Made by a program: the position numbers and the translations under genes | Shown here: positions 1-8,490 of the stretch, piece by piece | Numbering within the stretch: the first letter of the stretch is position 1 | How the letters are laid out: the number at the start of each line of letters is the position of its first letter | DNA from: Nevskia soli DSM 19509 | Lineage (GTDB): Bacteria; Pseudomonadota; Gammaproteobacteria; Nevskiales; Nevskiaceae | Direction: 5' to 3' | Assembly (NCBI RefSeq): GCF_000711955.1 | Contig: NZ_JONR01000040.1 | Coordinates: 1 to 46,503, forward strand | DNA: 46,503 nucleotides | Notes under the pieces: generated by a model | The model's input: only the letters and a program-made list of their open reading frames with translations | What the model was told of the DNA's origin: nothing | Databases searched by the model: none

Positions 1-168
1 GACAACGCAGCCTGGCGCGATTTTGGGCGCAACCCTTCGGGACGGGGCCATTTTTGCGCAGTGCTGCGCCGGCCAGAGCGCACCATGGAATCACCATGCC
101 GCACTCTGGCCGACTTGCACTGCGCAAAAATGACCGCCGTCGCAGGCGCGATTCATTCTGTTACAGGC
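1..168. repeat. Hairpin-rich intergenic repeat, partial copy at window edge
   Basis: No credible gene lies here. A 15-bp perfect inverted repeat (49-63 with 118-132) encloses a smaller imperfect stem around 71-111 whose centre contains two CCATG-type half sites. Positions 19-35 are identical, in inverted orientation, to 11033-11049 inside the element at 10895-11166, and the central CCATGGAATCACCATG motif resembles that element's CCATGGATTCACCATGG. This is therefore a diverged relative of the same family, cut by the left edge. The right limit is placed near GCCTGTAACAG-like sequence (read on the minus strand) by comparison with the other copy's end, and it abuts the stop codon of the next gene. 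Confidence 0.6.
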
Positions 169-170
169 TC

Positions 171-938
171 TTACGGGAGGCCGTCGGCGACGTAGGCCGT
201 GGCGCCCTGATAGCTGTTGCCGCCGTAGCTGCCCAGCAGGGAGATGGGCTGCAGGCGCAAGTGGTCCAGCAGTTCGCCGAACGAGGTACCGAGCTGTACC
301 AACTGGAGCGGGTCGTGGCTGAACAGGAACACCTCGCCGCGGTGCTCGCCCGCGGTGGGCAGCAGCAGCCGCTCCGGGGCGTAGCCGAAGCCGCCGAAGA
401 CCACCGCAGAGTCGAGCCAGGCCGGCTTGCCGTAGATCTGCAGCTTGCCATCCTCCACGGTTTCCACTGCGGGTTCTTCCAGCCGCTCGGCCACGCCTTC
501 GCGTTCCGCCGCCATTTCGGCGAGCGGAAAGAAAAACAGTCCGCTGCCGCCGTCCTCGACGTCGGCAAACAGGCTGGCGCCGTCGTGCACGCCGTAGAAC
601 TCGAGTAGTTCGGGACTTGCGCCGCCGAGGCGAACGCGGAAATCCTCCAGCTGGGCGTGCGGGGGAGAAGGGGCCAGAGTGTGCCTTACGTCGAAGGACT
701 CACGGACGCTGGCGCGTTCGCTTTCGGCGTAGCGGCGCCATTCGGCCAGGATCGTATCCGCTGGCGCATTCTGCGCCTGCCGCGCCCAGTTGAAGGCGGT
801 CAGCACGGCCGCGTCGCCGTCCTCCAGGTCGACCAGCATCTGCTCGTAAGGCGTGCGTTGCGGGATCGGATGCACGAAGCGCGGGTTGCGCTGCTTGCAG
901 AATGCCAGGAACGCGCCTATCGACTCCAAGCCGGCCAT
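171..938 (-). CDS. Hypothetical protein, SUKH (SMI1/KNR4)-like
   Basis: About 255 residues with no signal peptide or membrane segment. The middle part (LEDFRVRLGG..PELLEFYGVHDGASLF) resembles the helix-then-strand start of the SMI1/KNR4 (SUKH) fold, found in cytosolic proteins including polymorphic-toxin immunity proteins; no toxin gene is adjacent. An upstream in-frame start at 971 exists. The start at 938 (MAGLES) is preferred because AAAGGCG sits at a normal ribosome-binding distance. The gene is divergent from the flavodoxin-family gene, and its stop codon directly abuts the repeat at 1-168. Function is not recognisable; the SUKH link is tentative. Confidence 0.7.
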   Translation of the reverse strand: MAGLESIGAFLAFCKQRNPRFVHPIPQRTPYEQMLVDLEDGDAAVLTAFNWARQAQNAPADTILAEWRRYAESERASVRESFDVRHTLAPSPPHAQLEDFRVRLGGASPELLEFYGVHDGASLFADVEDGGSGLFFFPLAEMAAEREGVAERLEEPAVETVEDGKLQIYGKPAWLDSAVVFGGFGYAPERLLLPTAGEHRGEVFLFSHDPLQLVQLGTSFGELLDHLRLQPISLLGSYGGNSYQGATAYVADGLP

Positions 939-1096
939 ATCGGTTCGCCTTTGGGCAGCGGTGGCGTACATGGCGCCGTTTCAGGGGGGATGCTGCCGCG
1001 CCTTGATCTTAGGGGATGCGCGCGCGGTAGATCGTGCACTGCGTCACGTCTGCGGCCAGGGAGCCTCTGATCAATTCCAGGCTCCATAATGCGCGC

Positions 1097-1555
1097 ATGA
1101 AGCATCTGCTCGCGATTTTCAGCAGCCAGACCGGGCGCACCAGGACCCTGCTGGATGCGGTGTGCGCCGGGGCCGGCGAGTTCGCCGGGGAAGTGGAATT
1201 GCGTGTGCTGCCCGCCTTGCAGGCGGGACTCGACGATCTGCTGTGGGCCGATGGCCTGCTCATTGGCACGCCGGAGAACTTCGGCTACATGTCGGGCGCG
1301 GTGAAGGATTTTCTCGATAGAGTTTACTACCCGTCCGAGGGCAGGAAACTTGGCCTGGCGTACGCCGTATTCGTTAGCGCCGGCAACGACGGCAGCGGCG
1401 CCATTCGCGCCATCGAACGCATTGCCGGCGGTTGCGGCTGGAATCGAGTGGCGGAGCCGGTGGTGGTCAAGGGCGAGCTCGACGCTGCGGCACTGGCGCG
1501 TTGCCGCGAACTGGGGCAGACCCTGGCTGCCGGCTTGTCTTGCGGGGTTTTCTGA
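1097..1555 (+). CDS. Flavodoxin-family / NAD(P)H-dependent FMN reductase-like protein
   Basis: A 152-residue single-domain protein. It opens with a beta strand and the loop SSQTGRTRTL, which matches the FMN phosphate-binding loop of flavodoxin-like folds. Around residue 58 it has GTPENFGYMSGAVKDFLDR, the conserved flavin-binding segment of FMN reductase/WrbA-type proteins that contacts the isoalloxazine ring. The expected role is cytosolic electron transfer or quinone/flavin reduction; the substrate cannot be told. An in-frame start lies upstream at 1034, but MKHLLAIF at 1097 is the natural start of the first strand. It converges with a small minus-strand ORF 8 bases downstream. Confidence 0.85.
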   Translation: MKHLLAIFSSQTGRTRTLLDAVCAGAGEFAGEVELRVLPALQAGLDDLLWADGLLIGTPENFGYMSGAVKDFLDRVYYPSEGRKLGLAYAVFVSAGNDGSGAIRAIERIAGGCGWNRVAEPVVVKGELDAAALARCRELGQTLAAGLSCGVF

Positions 1556-1562
1556 AAGCTCC

Positions 1563-1778
1563 TCAGGCAGAGCGGGAGCCCTCGTCCGGATATCCTGCGG
1601 ACGGCGCGGGGTCGGCTTCGACCATCAGGTGATCGCCCAGCCGGGCCAGCACCAGGCAGGGCCCTTCGGCATGGTGGCGCACGGCGTCGCCGGCGGCGAT
1701 GCCCTCGGCGCCGGACAGGATCAGGGGCTCCACCTCATCCACCCGCGTGACAAATACCGGGCCGCTCGTCTTCGCCAT
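1563..1778 (-). CDS. Small hypothetical protein (71 aa)
   Basis: A 71-residue frame beginning MAKTSGPVFV with a good GGAG ribosome-binding site 6 bases before the ATG. It is divergent from the DUF5131-like gene. The sequence (VTRVDEVEPLILSGAEG..) has the hydrophobic/acidic pattern of a small beta protein; the opening is loosely reminiscent of cupin-type N-termini, but no metal-binding histidine motif follows. No family is recognised. The good ribosome-binding site and clean fit between neighbours support it; small size keeps confidence moderate. Confidence 0.5.
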   Translation of the reverse strand: MAKTSGPVFVTRVDEVEPLILSGAEGIAAGDAVRHHAEGPCLVLARLGDHLMVEADPAPSAGYPDEGSRSA

Positions 1779-2060
1779 GATGCACTCCATTGCGGTCGCG
1801 GCCACGGCCGCGATCCCGGCTTCAGACCACGGACTCCACGGGCGGTTCCCGCTTCGCTCCCCGGCCTTGCAGACGCACCGGAGTGGGCGTTCAAGCCAAT
1901 CATTTTGTTGGCTTTTAAGCTTATTATGAACGGGCATGACAGATCGCTCACAGGTCCGGTACGATACATTGGCGTACGTATTGCGAGCGGGGAAAGGGTA
2001 ACCGGATCGGCCGTTCACAGGCCTGACCGGGTCAAGGGCTCCAAGGGGAAAGTAGCGCTG

Positions 2061-3449
2061 ATGACGACGCGTTATCCAGCGATCAGGGTTGCGGATCATG
2101 AGTTGCTGCGCCAGCGCGATGAGGCGCTGTCTCTCAACGAGCGCCCGTGGAATCTGGTGTACGGCTGCCAGCCTGTTTCCGACGCTTGCAAATCCTGCGT
2201 CGCGCATGAGCGCCTGGCGCGTTTCCACGTCAATGCCGGCCGCTCGTTGCAAGCATCCGCGCGGCATCAGCCGGTGGTGGTGCAGGCGGCGCTGACGGAG
2301 CCGGCCAGCTGGCTCACGCCACAGCAGGTTACGGTGGCCCCGCTGGCCGACCTGTTCCAGCCTCGGGTGCCGGCGGCGTTCATCACCCAGGTGATCCAGG
2401 TGATCGCCGATCACCCGCAGCATTTCTTCCACGTCACCACGCGGTACCAGCGGCGCATGCGCGAGCTGCTCGGCCATGCCCAGTTGCCCGACAACCTCAG
2501 TCTCGGTATTGCGGCGGAGGATGCCGCCAGCTACGCCGAGCGCGTGCCCTACCTGTTCGATGTGCCGGCCGTCTGGCGGCATGTGGTGCTGGAGCCCTTG
2601 CTGGGCGCGGTGAACGTGGAATCCGTGGAGTTGCCGACGCGCGACATCCTGTGGCCGCTGGAAGGTATCGTTCAGCAGTACCTGGGGCTTGATGGCGATG
2701 GCCGGCCGCAATGGATGCCGAAGAGCGATCCGTTGCGGCGTTATGAGCCGCTCGACTGGGTGTTGCTCGGGGGCGAGCGCGGATCTGCGCCGCGACCGAC
2801 GCATCCCGAGTGGGCGCGCCGGGTGCGCGATGCCTGCCGCGACAGGCAGGTGCCTTTCTTCTTCCGCGGCTGGGGCGACAGCGTCATCACCCGCAAGCCG
2901 GATCTGGATGACCCGCAACTGGTCATCGTCTCGATCGATGGTTCGCGGCGGGGCCGCGGCGCCGGCTCGGCCATCAACCATCTCAGCGTGGCGGACAGCG
3001 ACGTCTATTTCACCCGCCTGTTGCAGGGCGACGAGCCGATCCAGTTCTACCTCGATGGCCAGCGCTACCGTGAAGCCCCCGACTTCGGCCGGCGCCACGC
3101 CAGGCTGCGCCTGGTTGACGTATCGCCGTTGGCGCGCCAACTGGTGGAGCGCATCGAGCAGGGTGAAGCGCCGAGCGGTCCGACCACGCAGGAATACATC
3201 CAGAGCGACGGCGGCCTGCGAAAGAAAAGCATCGCCGGCGACAAGCGGCGGCCGCGGCGCAGCCACACGCCGTCGTTCAAGGCGCAGATTGCCGTGGCCG
3301 CGCTGCAGGGGGAGGCCAGCGTGGCCGACCTGTCGCAGCGCTTCGACGTGCACCGCAACCAGATCACCCAATGGCGCGCGCAGCTGCTCGAGCGCGCTTC
3401 GGAGCTGTTTGACGGGTTACCGGAAAAGCCCGGCCGCGGCCGTCGTTGA
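2061..3449 (+). CDS. DUF5131 (phage Gp37/Gp68-like) protein fused to IS3 OrfA-type HTH
   Basis: A 462-residue two-part protein. Residues 25-275 follow the DUF5131 family: RPWNLVYGC with C36-x6-C43-x2-C46 (the family's WNP..GC....C..C cluster), PLADLF near 94-99, HFFHVTTRYQRRM near 121-133, LEPLLGAV near 178, and LLGGERGS..RPTHPEW..PFFFRGWG near 235-272. Family members are often phage- or plasmid-borne and of uncertain activity; the cysteine cluster suggests an iron-sulfur or zinc site. Residues 396-450 (RRSHTPSFKAQIAVAAL..VADLSQRFDVHRNQITQWRAQLL) match the helix-turn-helix of IS3-type transposase OrfA. The usual tyrosine after the third cysteine is valine. The start follows AAGGGGA. The two parts share one uninterrupted frame. 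Confidence 0.85.
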   Translation: MTTRYPAIRVADHELLRQRDEALSLNERPWNLVYGCQPVSDACKSCVAHERLARFHVNAGRSLQASARHQPVVVQAALTEPASWLTPQQVTVAPLADLFQPRVPAAFITQVIQVIADHPQHFFHVTTRYQRRMRELLGHAQLPDNLSLGIAAEDAASYAERVPYLFDVPAVWRHVVLEPLLGAVNVESVELPTRDILWPLEGIVQQYLGLDGDGRPQWMPKSDPLRRYEPLDWVLLGGERGSAPRPTHPEWARRVRDACRDRQVPFFFRGWGDSVITRKPDLDDPQLVIVSIDGSRRGRGAGSAINHLSVADSDVYFTRLLQGDEPIQFYLDGQRYREAPDFGRRHARLRLVDVSPLARQLVERIEQGEAPSGPTTQEYIQSDGGLRKKSIAGDKRRPRRSHTPSFKAQIAVAALQGEASVADLSQRFDVHRNQITQWRAQLLERASELFDGLPEKPGRGRR

Positions 3450-3526
3450 GAGGCGCTGACGGCTGCGCCTCCGCGCTGCGCGGAACGCGCTAGGATGAGC
3501 GCCTGTCCGTCATCCATGCCGATCCC

Positions 3527-4165
3527 GTGTCCGAACTCCTGTTGACCCCCGCCGAGGCGCGGGTGCTTGCCGCACTGGTCGAGAAATCGATCACCACGCC
3601 GCAGTACTACCCGATGACCGTCAATGCCCTGATGCTGGCCGCCAACCAGAAAACGGTGCGCAACCCGGTGATGAACCTGAGCGAGGGCGATACCGGCGCC
3701 GCGCTGAACCGGCTGGAACGCGATCGCCTGGCGGTGCGCGACGGCATGAGCGGCCGCGTGATCAAGTGGCGCCACCAGATGCAGCACCAGATGCTGCTCA
3801 AGGCGGGTGAGCTGGCGGTGCTGGTGACCCTGATGCTGCGCGGGCCGCAAACCGGCTCCGAATTGCGCGCCAACGCGCATGCGCTGGGCGGTCCCGCCGA
3901 TGCCGAGGGACTACAGGCGGTGCTGGCCTCGCTGCACGACCGCGCCCAGCCGCTGGTGACCGAACTGCCGCGTGCCCCGGGTCAGAAGGAAGCGCGGCAG
4001 GCGCACCTGCTCTGCGGTACGCCGACACCGGGGATGGACCTGGTGGCGCCCGACGTGCGCTCCCATGCCGCGGCGGCGGATGAAGTGCCGTTGCAGCTGG
4101 AGCAGCGCCTGCGCGCGCTGGAGGCCCGCGTCAGTGAACTCGAGCAACGCCTGGCGCAGTCCTGA
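3527..4165 (+). CDS. yceH: YceH/UPF0502 (DUF480) family protein
   Basis: A 212-residue protein starting at GTG. The start LLTPAEARVLAALVEKSITTPQYYPMTVNALMLAANQKTVRNP is diagnostic of YceH: two winged-helix-like domains (about 1-80 and 85-160) and a C-terminal coiled coil (about 185-210, LEQRLRALEARVSELEQRL). Length matches the family. The protein is cytosolic, and its molecular role is not established in the literature known to me. It stands alone on the plus strand, followed by a hairpin terminator at 4218-4247. Confidence 0.93.
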   Translation: MSELLLTPAEARVLAALVEKSITTPQYYPMTVNALMLAANQKTVRNPVMNLSEGDTGAALNRLERDRLAVRDGMSGRVIKWRHQMQHQMLLKAGELAVLVTLMLRGPQTGSELRANAHALGGPADAEGLQAVLASLHDRAQPLVTELPRAPGQKEARQAHLLCGTPTPGMDLVAPDVRSHAAAADEVPLQLEQRLRALEARVSELEQRLAQS

Positions 4166-4217
4166 CGCGGCGGCTGGCGTACTGCCCAGGGACGTGCAGG
4201 TAAAGAGGCATGTAAAA

Positions 4218-4247
4218 AAGGCATCGGCCGTTTCCGGTCGATGCCTT
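4218..4247. terminator. Bidirectional hairpin terminator after yceH
   Basis: A 13-bp stem with one G-T pair (AAGGCATCGGCCG, loop TTTC, CGGTCGATGCCTT). A run of A precedes it and T/A bases follow, so it can act for the plus-strand yceH gene and for the minus-strand FHA gene converging on it. The rest of 4248-4412 holds no gene I can support. Confidence 0.7.
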
Positions 4248-4412
4248 AAACCCCAAAATCCCTAATATCCAATGCCATCGTTCAATGGGTGGCGTGGCGC
4301 ATCTTCCCGTACCGGATCAGGCTGGGGAAGTGGTGAAAACCCACTAACGGTTCGCGTACCGCCCCCGACGAAACATCATGTGCGTTCGCACAATCGGCTT
4401 GCCGCAGCCGCC

Positions 4413-5264
4413 TCAGGCCAGTCTCCTGGCGATGCGCTCGACGAAATGGCGCATGGCCTCGCGTGGCTCGTCGTAATTGATGTCGACTTCACCGAATTCG
4501 CGCAACCATACGGTAAGCTGATCGCGGAATTTTCCTTCGGGGTGCTCGGGCGACAGGATCAGGTAGGCATGACCGCGTTTCGAGCCGGCATCGGCGATCT
4601 TGGCGGTGATTTCGCGCTTGTTGCGGCTGATGTCGAACAGCAGCACCCGCGGATTACCTTGCAGTTGCTGCCGCAATTCGCGTATCGAATTCACCACCTT
4701 GTCCCAGTCCCGTTCGAAGGCGGCGAGCTTCTGCGCGGGTTCCTGCTGGGCTTCGCCGCGGAAGCTGCGGATGCCGCGCAGCTGCTTGTCGAGCAATTCG
4801 CTGGCCGAGTTCCAGTCCCCGCCTGCGGCCGGGGTCGGCGCCGCTTCCTCCTCCTCCGCTCGCACCGGAACCTTGATCTCCGCAAAATCGGCGGCTGGCC
4901 GCGACGGGGCAGCGACCGCCGGTTTCGATACGGGCTGGATCACGGCGCGATCCGTCGCAGCCTGCCGCTCGGGGTCGCGCCGCAGGCGCAGGCCGAAGCC
5001 GGCGATGTCGATCTCGTCGGTTTCCTTCAGCGCCACCGGTTTGTCGATGCGCCGGCCGTTGAGCAGGGTGCCGTTGGCGCTGCCGAGGTCGACCAGGATC
5101 GCGCTGCCACCCTGCGCTTCGATCTGCGCATGCCGGCGCGAAACGGCCTTGGACTCGAGCACCAGGTCGCGGTCCTTGCCGCGGCCGACGGTCAACGGCG
5201 CGCTTTCCAGGGGCAGGCGCCGCAACTCCCGGCCCTGCTGGTCGTAGAGTACGAGTATCCACAT
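4413..5264 (-). CDS. FHA domain-containing protein
   Basis: A 283-residue cytosolic protein. An N-terminal forkhead-associated domain (about residues 22-95) shows the canonical motifs VGRGKDRDLVL, SRRHAQI and DLGSANGTLLNGRRI, which bind phosphothreonine peptides. A low-complexity Ala/Glu/Pro linker (about 100-150) leads to a helical region and a C-terminal part with strand-like LRVLLFDIS-type segments that I do not recognise. It may connect Ser/Thr phosphorylation to another activity, but no kinase lies nearby. ATG at 5264 is preferred to an upstream TTG at 5273. Confidence 0.88.
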   Translation of the reverse strand: MWILVLYDQQGRELRRLPLESAPLTVGRGKDRDLVLESKAVSRRHAQIEAQGGSAILVDLGSANGTLLNGRRIDKPVALKETDEIDIAGFGLRLRRDPERQAATDRAVIQPVSKPAVAAPSRPAADFAEIKVPVRAEEEEAAPTPAAGGDWNSASELLDKQLRGIRSFRGEAQQEPAQKLAAFERDWDKVVNSIRELRQQLQGNPRVLLFDISRNKREITAKIADAGSKRGHAYLILSPEHPEGKFRDQLTVWLREFGEVDINYDEPREAMRHFVERIARRLA

Positions 5265-5458
5265 CGGTGGCAAGCCCCGGGTAGCGGTTGGAGTATTTAT
5301 GCATCTAAGCTAGCCAAGGTCCGGCGCGGCAACAAGGGCTGCAGACCCCTCATAGAGGGGGCGCAGGGAACCCTTCCGGCCGCGGCGGACTCCGAAGAGT
5401 GCGCGCCGCCTGCGGCAACTGTTAACGTCGTTCGCTTACGTCACTAGCCGCCAAAATC

Positions 5459-7453
5459 ATGAAGCTGCGTGCCTTGCCCGAATGGATTCGCGCAAACCTG
5501 ATGATCCGGCAGGTGCTGCGGCGGACACCCCTGTCCTACCGGATCGTGCTGGCCGGCGTCGCCCTGGTGCTGGTGCTGGCGTTCAACGCACTGATCGCGC
5601 TGCAATCGTCGCAGACGGTATTCGACGAACAGGAGCGCTTGCGTTCCGGCCTGACCGCCCAGCGCCGGCTCGACCTGATCGTGTCCTTCATCAAGGATGT
5701 GGAAAACGGCGTACGCGGCTACTTCATCGCCGGTGATTCCGCGTTTCTTGAACCTTACGAGCGCGGGCGCCGCGAACTGCCGCCGCAGATGGAGCAACTC
5801 CACCGCGAGCTGCAGAATGATCCCGCCGCGGCGCAGCAACTGGCCGATTTCGAGCACGACGTCGCGACGTTCCTGGACCAGTCCCAGACCTACGTGCTGA
5901 TGCGTGGACAGATGCGCGACACCGCCACCCTGGAAAGCCTGATCCCGCTGGTACAGCGGCAAAGGGAGCGCATGGATGCCTTGCGCGACAGCGCGGCGGC
6001 CCTGGGCCTGAGCCAGGCACATGCCAACGATTCCCTCGATGCCACCTTCGCCCACGCGCGGCAGAGCGCCCGCGTATCGATCCTGGTGCCGAGCTTCATT
6101 TCGGTGCTGTTGGCCGCCTTCCTCTGCTATCTGGTGATCCGCGATCTGCGTCAGCGGCAGGTACTCGAAGGCGAGCGCGAGGAACTGCTGCGGCAGGAGC
6201 GCCAGGCGCGCGCCGAGGCCGAGGCGGCAAGCCAGGCCAAGGACGAATTCGTCTCCACCGTATCGCACGAGCTGCGCACGCCCCTGCAGGCCATCCTCGG
6301 CTGGACGCAGTTCCTGAGCCGCCTGATCCGCGGCCGCGACACCACGCCCACGGCGCAGATCGGTACCCAGCTCAATACCATCGAGCGCAACGCACGCTCG
6401 CTGGCGCGCATGATCGACGACCTGCTCGATGTGTCGCGCGCCATCACCGGCAAGCTGTCGCTGAGTACGCGCCGCGTCGATCTGGCCGACATCGTGCAGG
6501 CCGCGGTCGACGTGACGCGTCCGGCGGCCGTCGCCAGGAACGTGGGGCTGGACCTGGAATTGCGCGATGCGCCGCTGTGGATGGTAGGCGACGCCGACCG
6601 CCTGCGCCAGGTCACGATCAACGTCCTCAGCAACGCCGTCAAGTTCACGCCCTCCGGCGGATATATCCGGGTGCGCACCGCGCGCGTCGACGAGCGCCTG
6701 GAAATCCGGGTGCTGGATACCGGCATCGGCATCGCACCGGAATTGCTGCCGCACATCTTCGAGCGCTATGTGCAGGGCAGCGTATCCAGCGCCCGTCAGT
6801 ACGGCGGCCTGGGTCTGGGCCTGGCCATCGTCAAGCATCTGGTGGAAATGCATGGCGGCCAGGCCACGGTGAGCAGCGCCGGCGCCGGCCGTGGTTCCGA
6901 ATTCATCCTGCGTTTTCCGATCCGCGCGCTGGACCCGTCCGCGGCCGAAGCTGCCCAGCCGCCGGCGAATACCCCGCCGGAGCCGGCCGCCGCCCCCGGC
7001 GGCGGCGACGGCGCCCATCGGCTGGAAGGATTGCGCCTGCTGGTGGTGGACGACGAAGCCGATGTGCGGACCGTGCTGGAGTCCCTGCTCACCGCCGAAG
7101 GTGCACAGGTGGTGACCGCCGCGTCGGTGGCCGAGGCGATGGAGCGGCTGCGCTTTCAGCGCATGGACATCGTGATCTCCGATATCGGCATGCCCGATAC
7201 CGATGGTTACGCCCTGGCACGCCGCGTCCGCGCCCTGCGTGAAGGCGAAAGCGCCACGCCGCCGGGCGTGCCGCTGATCGCCTTCACCGCGTTCTCGCGC
7301 AAGGAAGACGAGCTGCGTGCCCTGGAAAGCGGGTTCAACACCCACGTGGGCAAGCCGGTGGACCTGGAAAAACTCATCACCGTCCTCGGCAACAGCGCCA
7401 CGCACTCCCCGCACCCGCCGGTCGAAGTAGCGGCGCGCGAGCTTCCGCAATGA
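5459..7453 (+). CDS. Hybrid sensor histidine kinase/response regulator with CHASE3-type sensor
   Basis: A 664-residue inner-membrane kinase. A first membrane helix (about 28-50) and a second (about 206-228) bracket a periplasmic helical sensor of the CHASE3 type (VSFIKDVENGVRGYFIAGD..FLEPYERGR). HisKA has the phospho-accepting H270 in STVSHELRTPLQAILGW. The HATPase domain has the N box LRQVTINVLSNAVKF (about 383-396), G1 DTGIGIA (420-426) and G2 GGLGLGLAI (449-457). A C-terminal receiver (about 525-645) carries D531/D532, phospho-acceptor D575 in SDIGMPDTDG, T610 and K632. No ribosome-binding site is obvious before the ATG. It converges with the next signalling operon, so it may feed the receivers encoded there (inference). 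Confidence 0.95.
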   Translation: MKLRALPEWIRANLMIRQVLRRTPLSYRIVLAGVALVLVLAFNALIALQSSQTVFDEQERLRSGLTAQRRLDLIVSFIKDVENGVRGYFIAGDSAFLEPYERGRRELPPQMEQLHRELQNDPAAAQQLADFEHDVATFLDQSQTYVLMRGQMRDTATLESLIPLVQRQRERMDALRDSAAALGLSQAHANDSLDATFAHARQSARVSILVPSFISVLLAAFLCYLVIRDLRQRQVLEGEREELLRQERQARAEAEAASQAKDEFVSTVSHELRTPLQAILGWTQFLSRLIRGRDTTPTAQIGTQLNTIERNARSLARMIDDLLDVSRAITGKLSLSTRRVDLADIVQAAVDVTRPAAVARNVGLDLELRDAPLWMVGDADRLRQVTINVLSNAVKFTPSGGYIRVRTARVDERLEIRVLDTGIGIAPELLPHIFERYVQGSVSSARQYGGLGLGLAIVKHLVEMHGGQATVSSAGAGRGSEFILRFPIRALDPSAAEAAQPPANTPPEPAAAPGGGDGAHRLEGLRLLVVDDEADVRTVLESLLTAEGAQVVTAASVAEAMERLRFQRMDIVISDIGMPDTDGYALARRVRALREGESATPPGVPLIAFTAFSRKEDELRALESGFNTHVGKPVDLEKLITVLGNSATHSPHPPVEVAARELPQ

Positions 7454-7491
7454 CTTCAGGGCCAGCGGTTGCGCTGCGCCGGATCGTAGTA

Positions 7492-7515
7492 AAAGAGCCG
7501 CCGGTGCGGCGCTTT
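7492..7515. terminator. Hairpin between convergent kinase genes
   Basis: Stem AAAG-x-GCCGC, loop CGGT, GCGGC-x-CTTT with one internal mismatch, in the 60-base gap between the hybrid kinase and the minus-strand HisKA gene. The A/T ends on both sides suit bidirectional termination. It touches the stop codon of the minus-strand gene. Confidence 0.5.
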
Positions 7516-8480
7516 CAGCCGCCCAGCGACAGCCGCGTCACCGCCTGCAGCGGGTCTGTTTCGATGGCAATCCCCGCGCTTTCCAGCAGCAGCGCGAGCG
7601 TCGCCATCAGTCCGGCGGTATCGGTATCCGCCAGTTCACGCCCCAGGGCTTGCCCGTCGAGCGGCGCCTGCAGTTCCAGGATCAGCGTATTGCCGCCGCC
7701 GATCGCTTGCACCAGCACTTCGGCGCCGCCGTCCGCCCCGCGGTACTGCTTGGCTCCGGCACAAGCCATCAGCAGCAGGGCCAACAGCGCCAGCCGGGTT
7801 TGCACGGCGCCGCCGCGCAGGCGCGCCGCGCCAATCAGGTCCAGGGCTTCGCTGCGCAGACGCACTTCCTGCAACGCCAGGTGACCACGCGCCAGGCGCA
7901 GGCTTTCGTCGACCACGGCGCGCAGATCGGCGCTGGCCATTTCCGGCTGCGCGGCATCGCCCAGCCACAGCGCCACCGCCGCATCCTGGCGCTTGCGCAA
8001 ATCGCCCACCCGCTGCTTGATCACCTCGACGCTCGGCAGCGCGCGTTCCACCGGGCCGCCGCCGGCCAGCACCCGCGCCATCAGGTCGGCATGCAGGGAC
8101 AGGGCATTGAGCGGATTGCGCAGCTCGTGCAGCACGCACTCGGTGAGTTGCGTCGCCAGCACGCTGCGCAGGGTGGAAAACAGGCGCGCGCGGCTGTCGT
8201 TCACCGCCTGTGCCAGCCACAACCGCGTCTCGGCGCCCGCATCGCCGGCGTGGCGCAGGCGCCAGGCCTCCCCGGAGGTGTCGTATGCGACCAGCACTTC
8301 GCCCACTGCCGCGGGCCGGTTCAGGCGGGCGAGCAGGGTGGGGGAGGCGGGGACGGATTCGTGGCGCTCGCCGCGGATCAGCTGGTCCTGCCGGGCCAGC
8401 CACAGCGGGGCATTCGGCAACGGCGCGTGGCGCCAGTGCTCAGGAGCGGCGGCAAGGTCGGCGGCGGGCAGGTCCAGCAC
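7515..8480 (-). CDS. HisKA-domain protein lacking a recognisable ATPase domain
   Basis: A 321-residue cytosolic protein starting at GTG. Residues about 105-165 form a HisKA dimerisation/phosphoacceptor segment (LTECVLHELRNPLNALSLHADLM). The C-terminal half has the length of a HATPase domain, but the N-box asparagines are missing (LALLALLLMACAGAK) and no DxGxG or GxGxG motif follows, so autophosphorylation looks impossible. It could be a phosphotransfer or phosphatase partner. It is the last gene of a minus-strand operon after the sigma-54 activator (8856) and the stand-alone receiver (8491), beginning 10 bases after the receiver's stop. A highly diverged ATPase domain cannot be excluded by eye. 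Confidence 0.8.
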   Translation of the reverse strand: MLDLPAADLAAAPEHWRHAPLPNAPLWLARQDQLIRGERHESVPASPTLLARLNRPAAVGEVLVAYDTSGEAWRLRHAGDAGAETRLWLAQAVNDSRARLFSTLRSVLATQLTECVLHELRNPLNALSLHADLMARVLAGGGPVERALPSVEVIKQRVGDLRKRQDAAVALWLGDAAQPEMASADLRAVVDESLRLARGHLALQEVRLRSEALDLIGAARLRGGAVQTRLALLALLLMACAGAKQYRGADGGAEVLVQAIGGGNTLILELQAPLDGQALGRELADTDTAGLMATLALLLESAGIAIETDPLQAVTRLSLGG

Positions 8481-8490
8481 GGCTAAGCTC

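Noticed and set aside
1079..1096. CATAAT at 1085-1090 as a -10 box giving a leaderless flavodoxin mRNA
   Set aside because: No -35 element at suitable distance; the nearby 7-bp inverted repeat (1060-1066 with 1079-1085) is too weak to support it.
1350..2060. N-terminal extension of the DUF5131-like frame back to 1350
   Set aside because: The extra 237 codons overlap the flavodoxin-family gene and give Arg/Pro-rich nonsense; the family start WNxxxGC fits the ATG at 2061.
5444..7450. A 668-codon minus-strand open frame over the hybrid kinase
   Set aside because: It is antisense to a kinase with every catalytic motif; the translation is His/Gln/Gly-rich without family features, as expected from a GC-rich codon-bias shadow.
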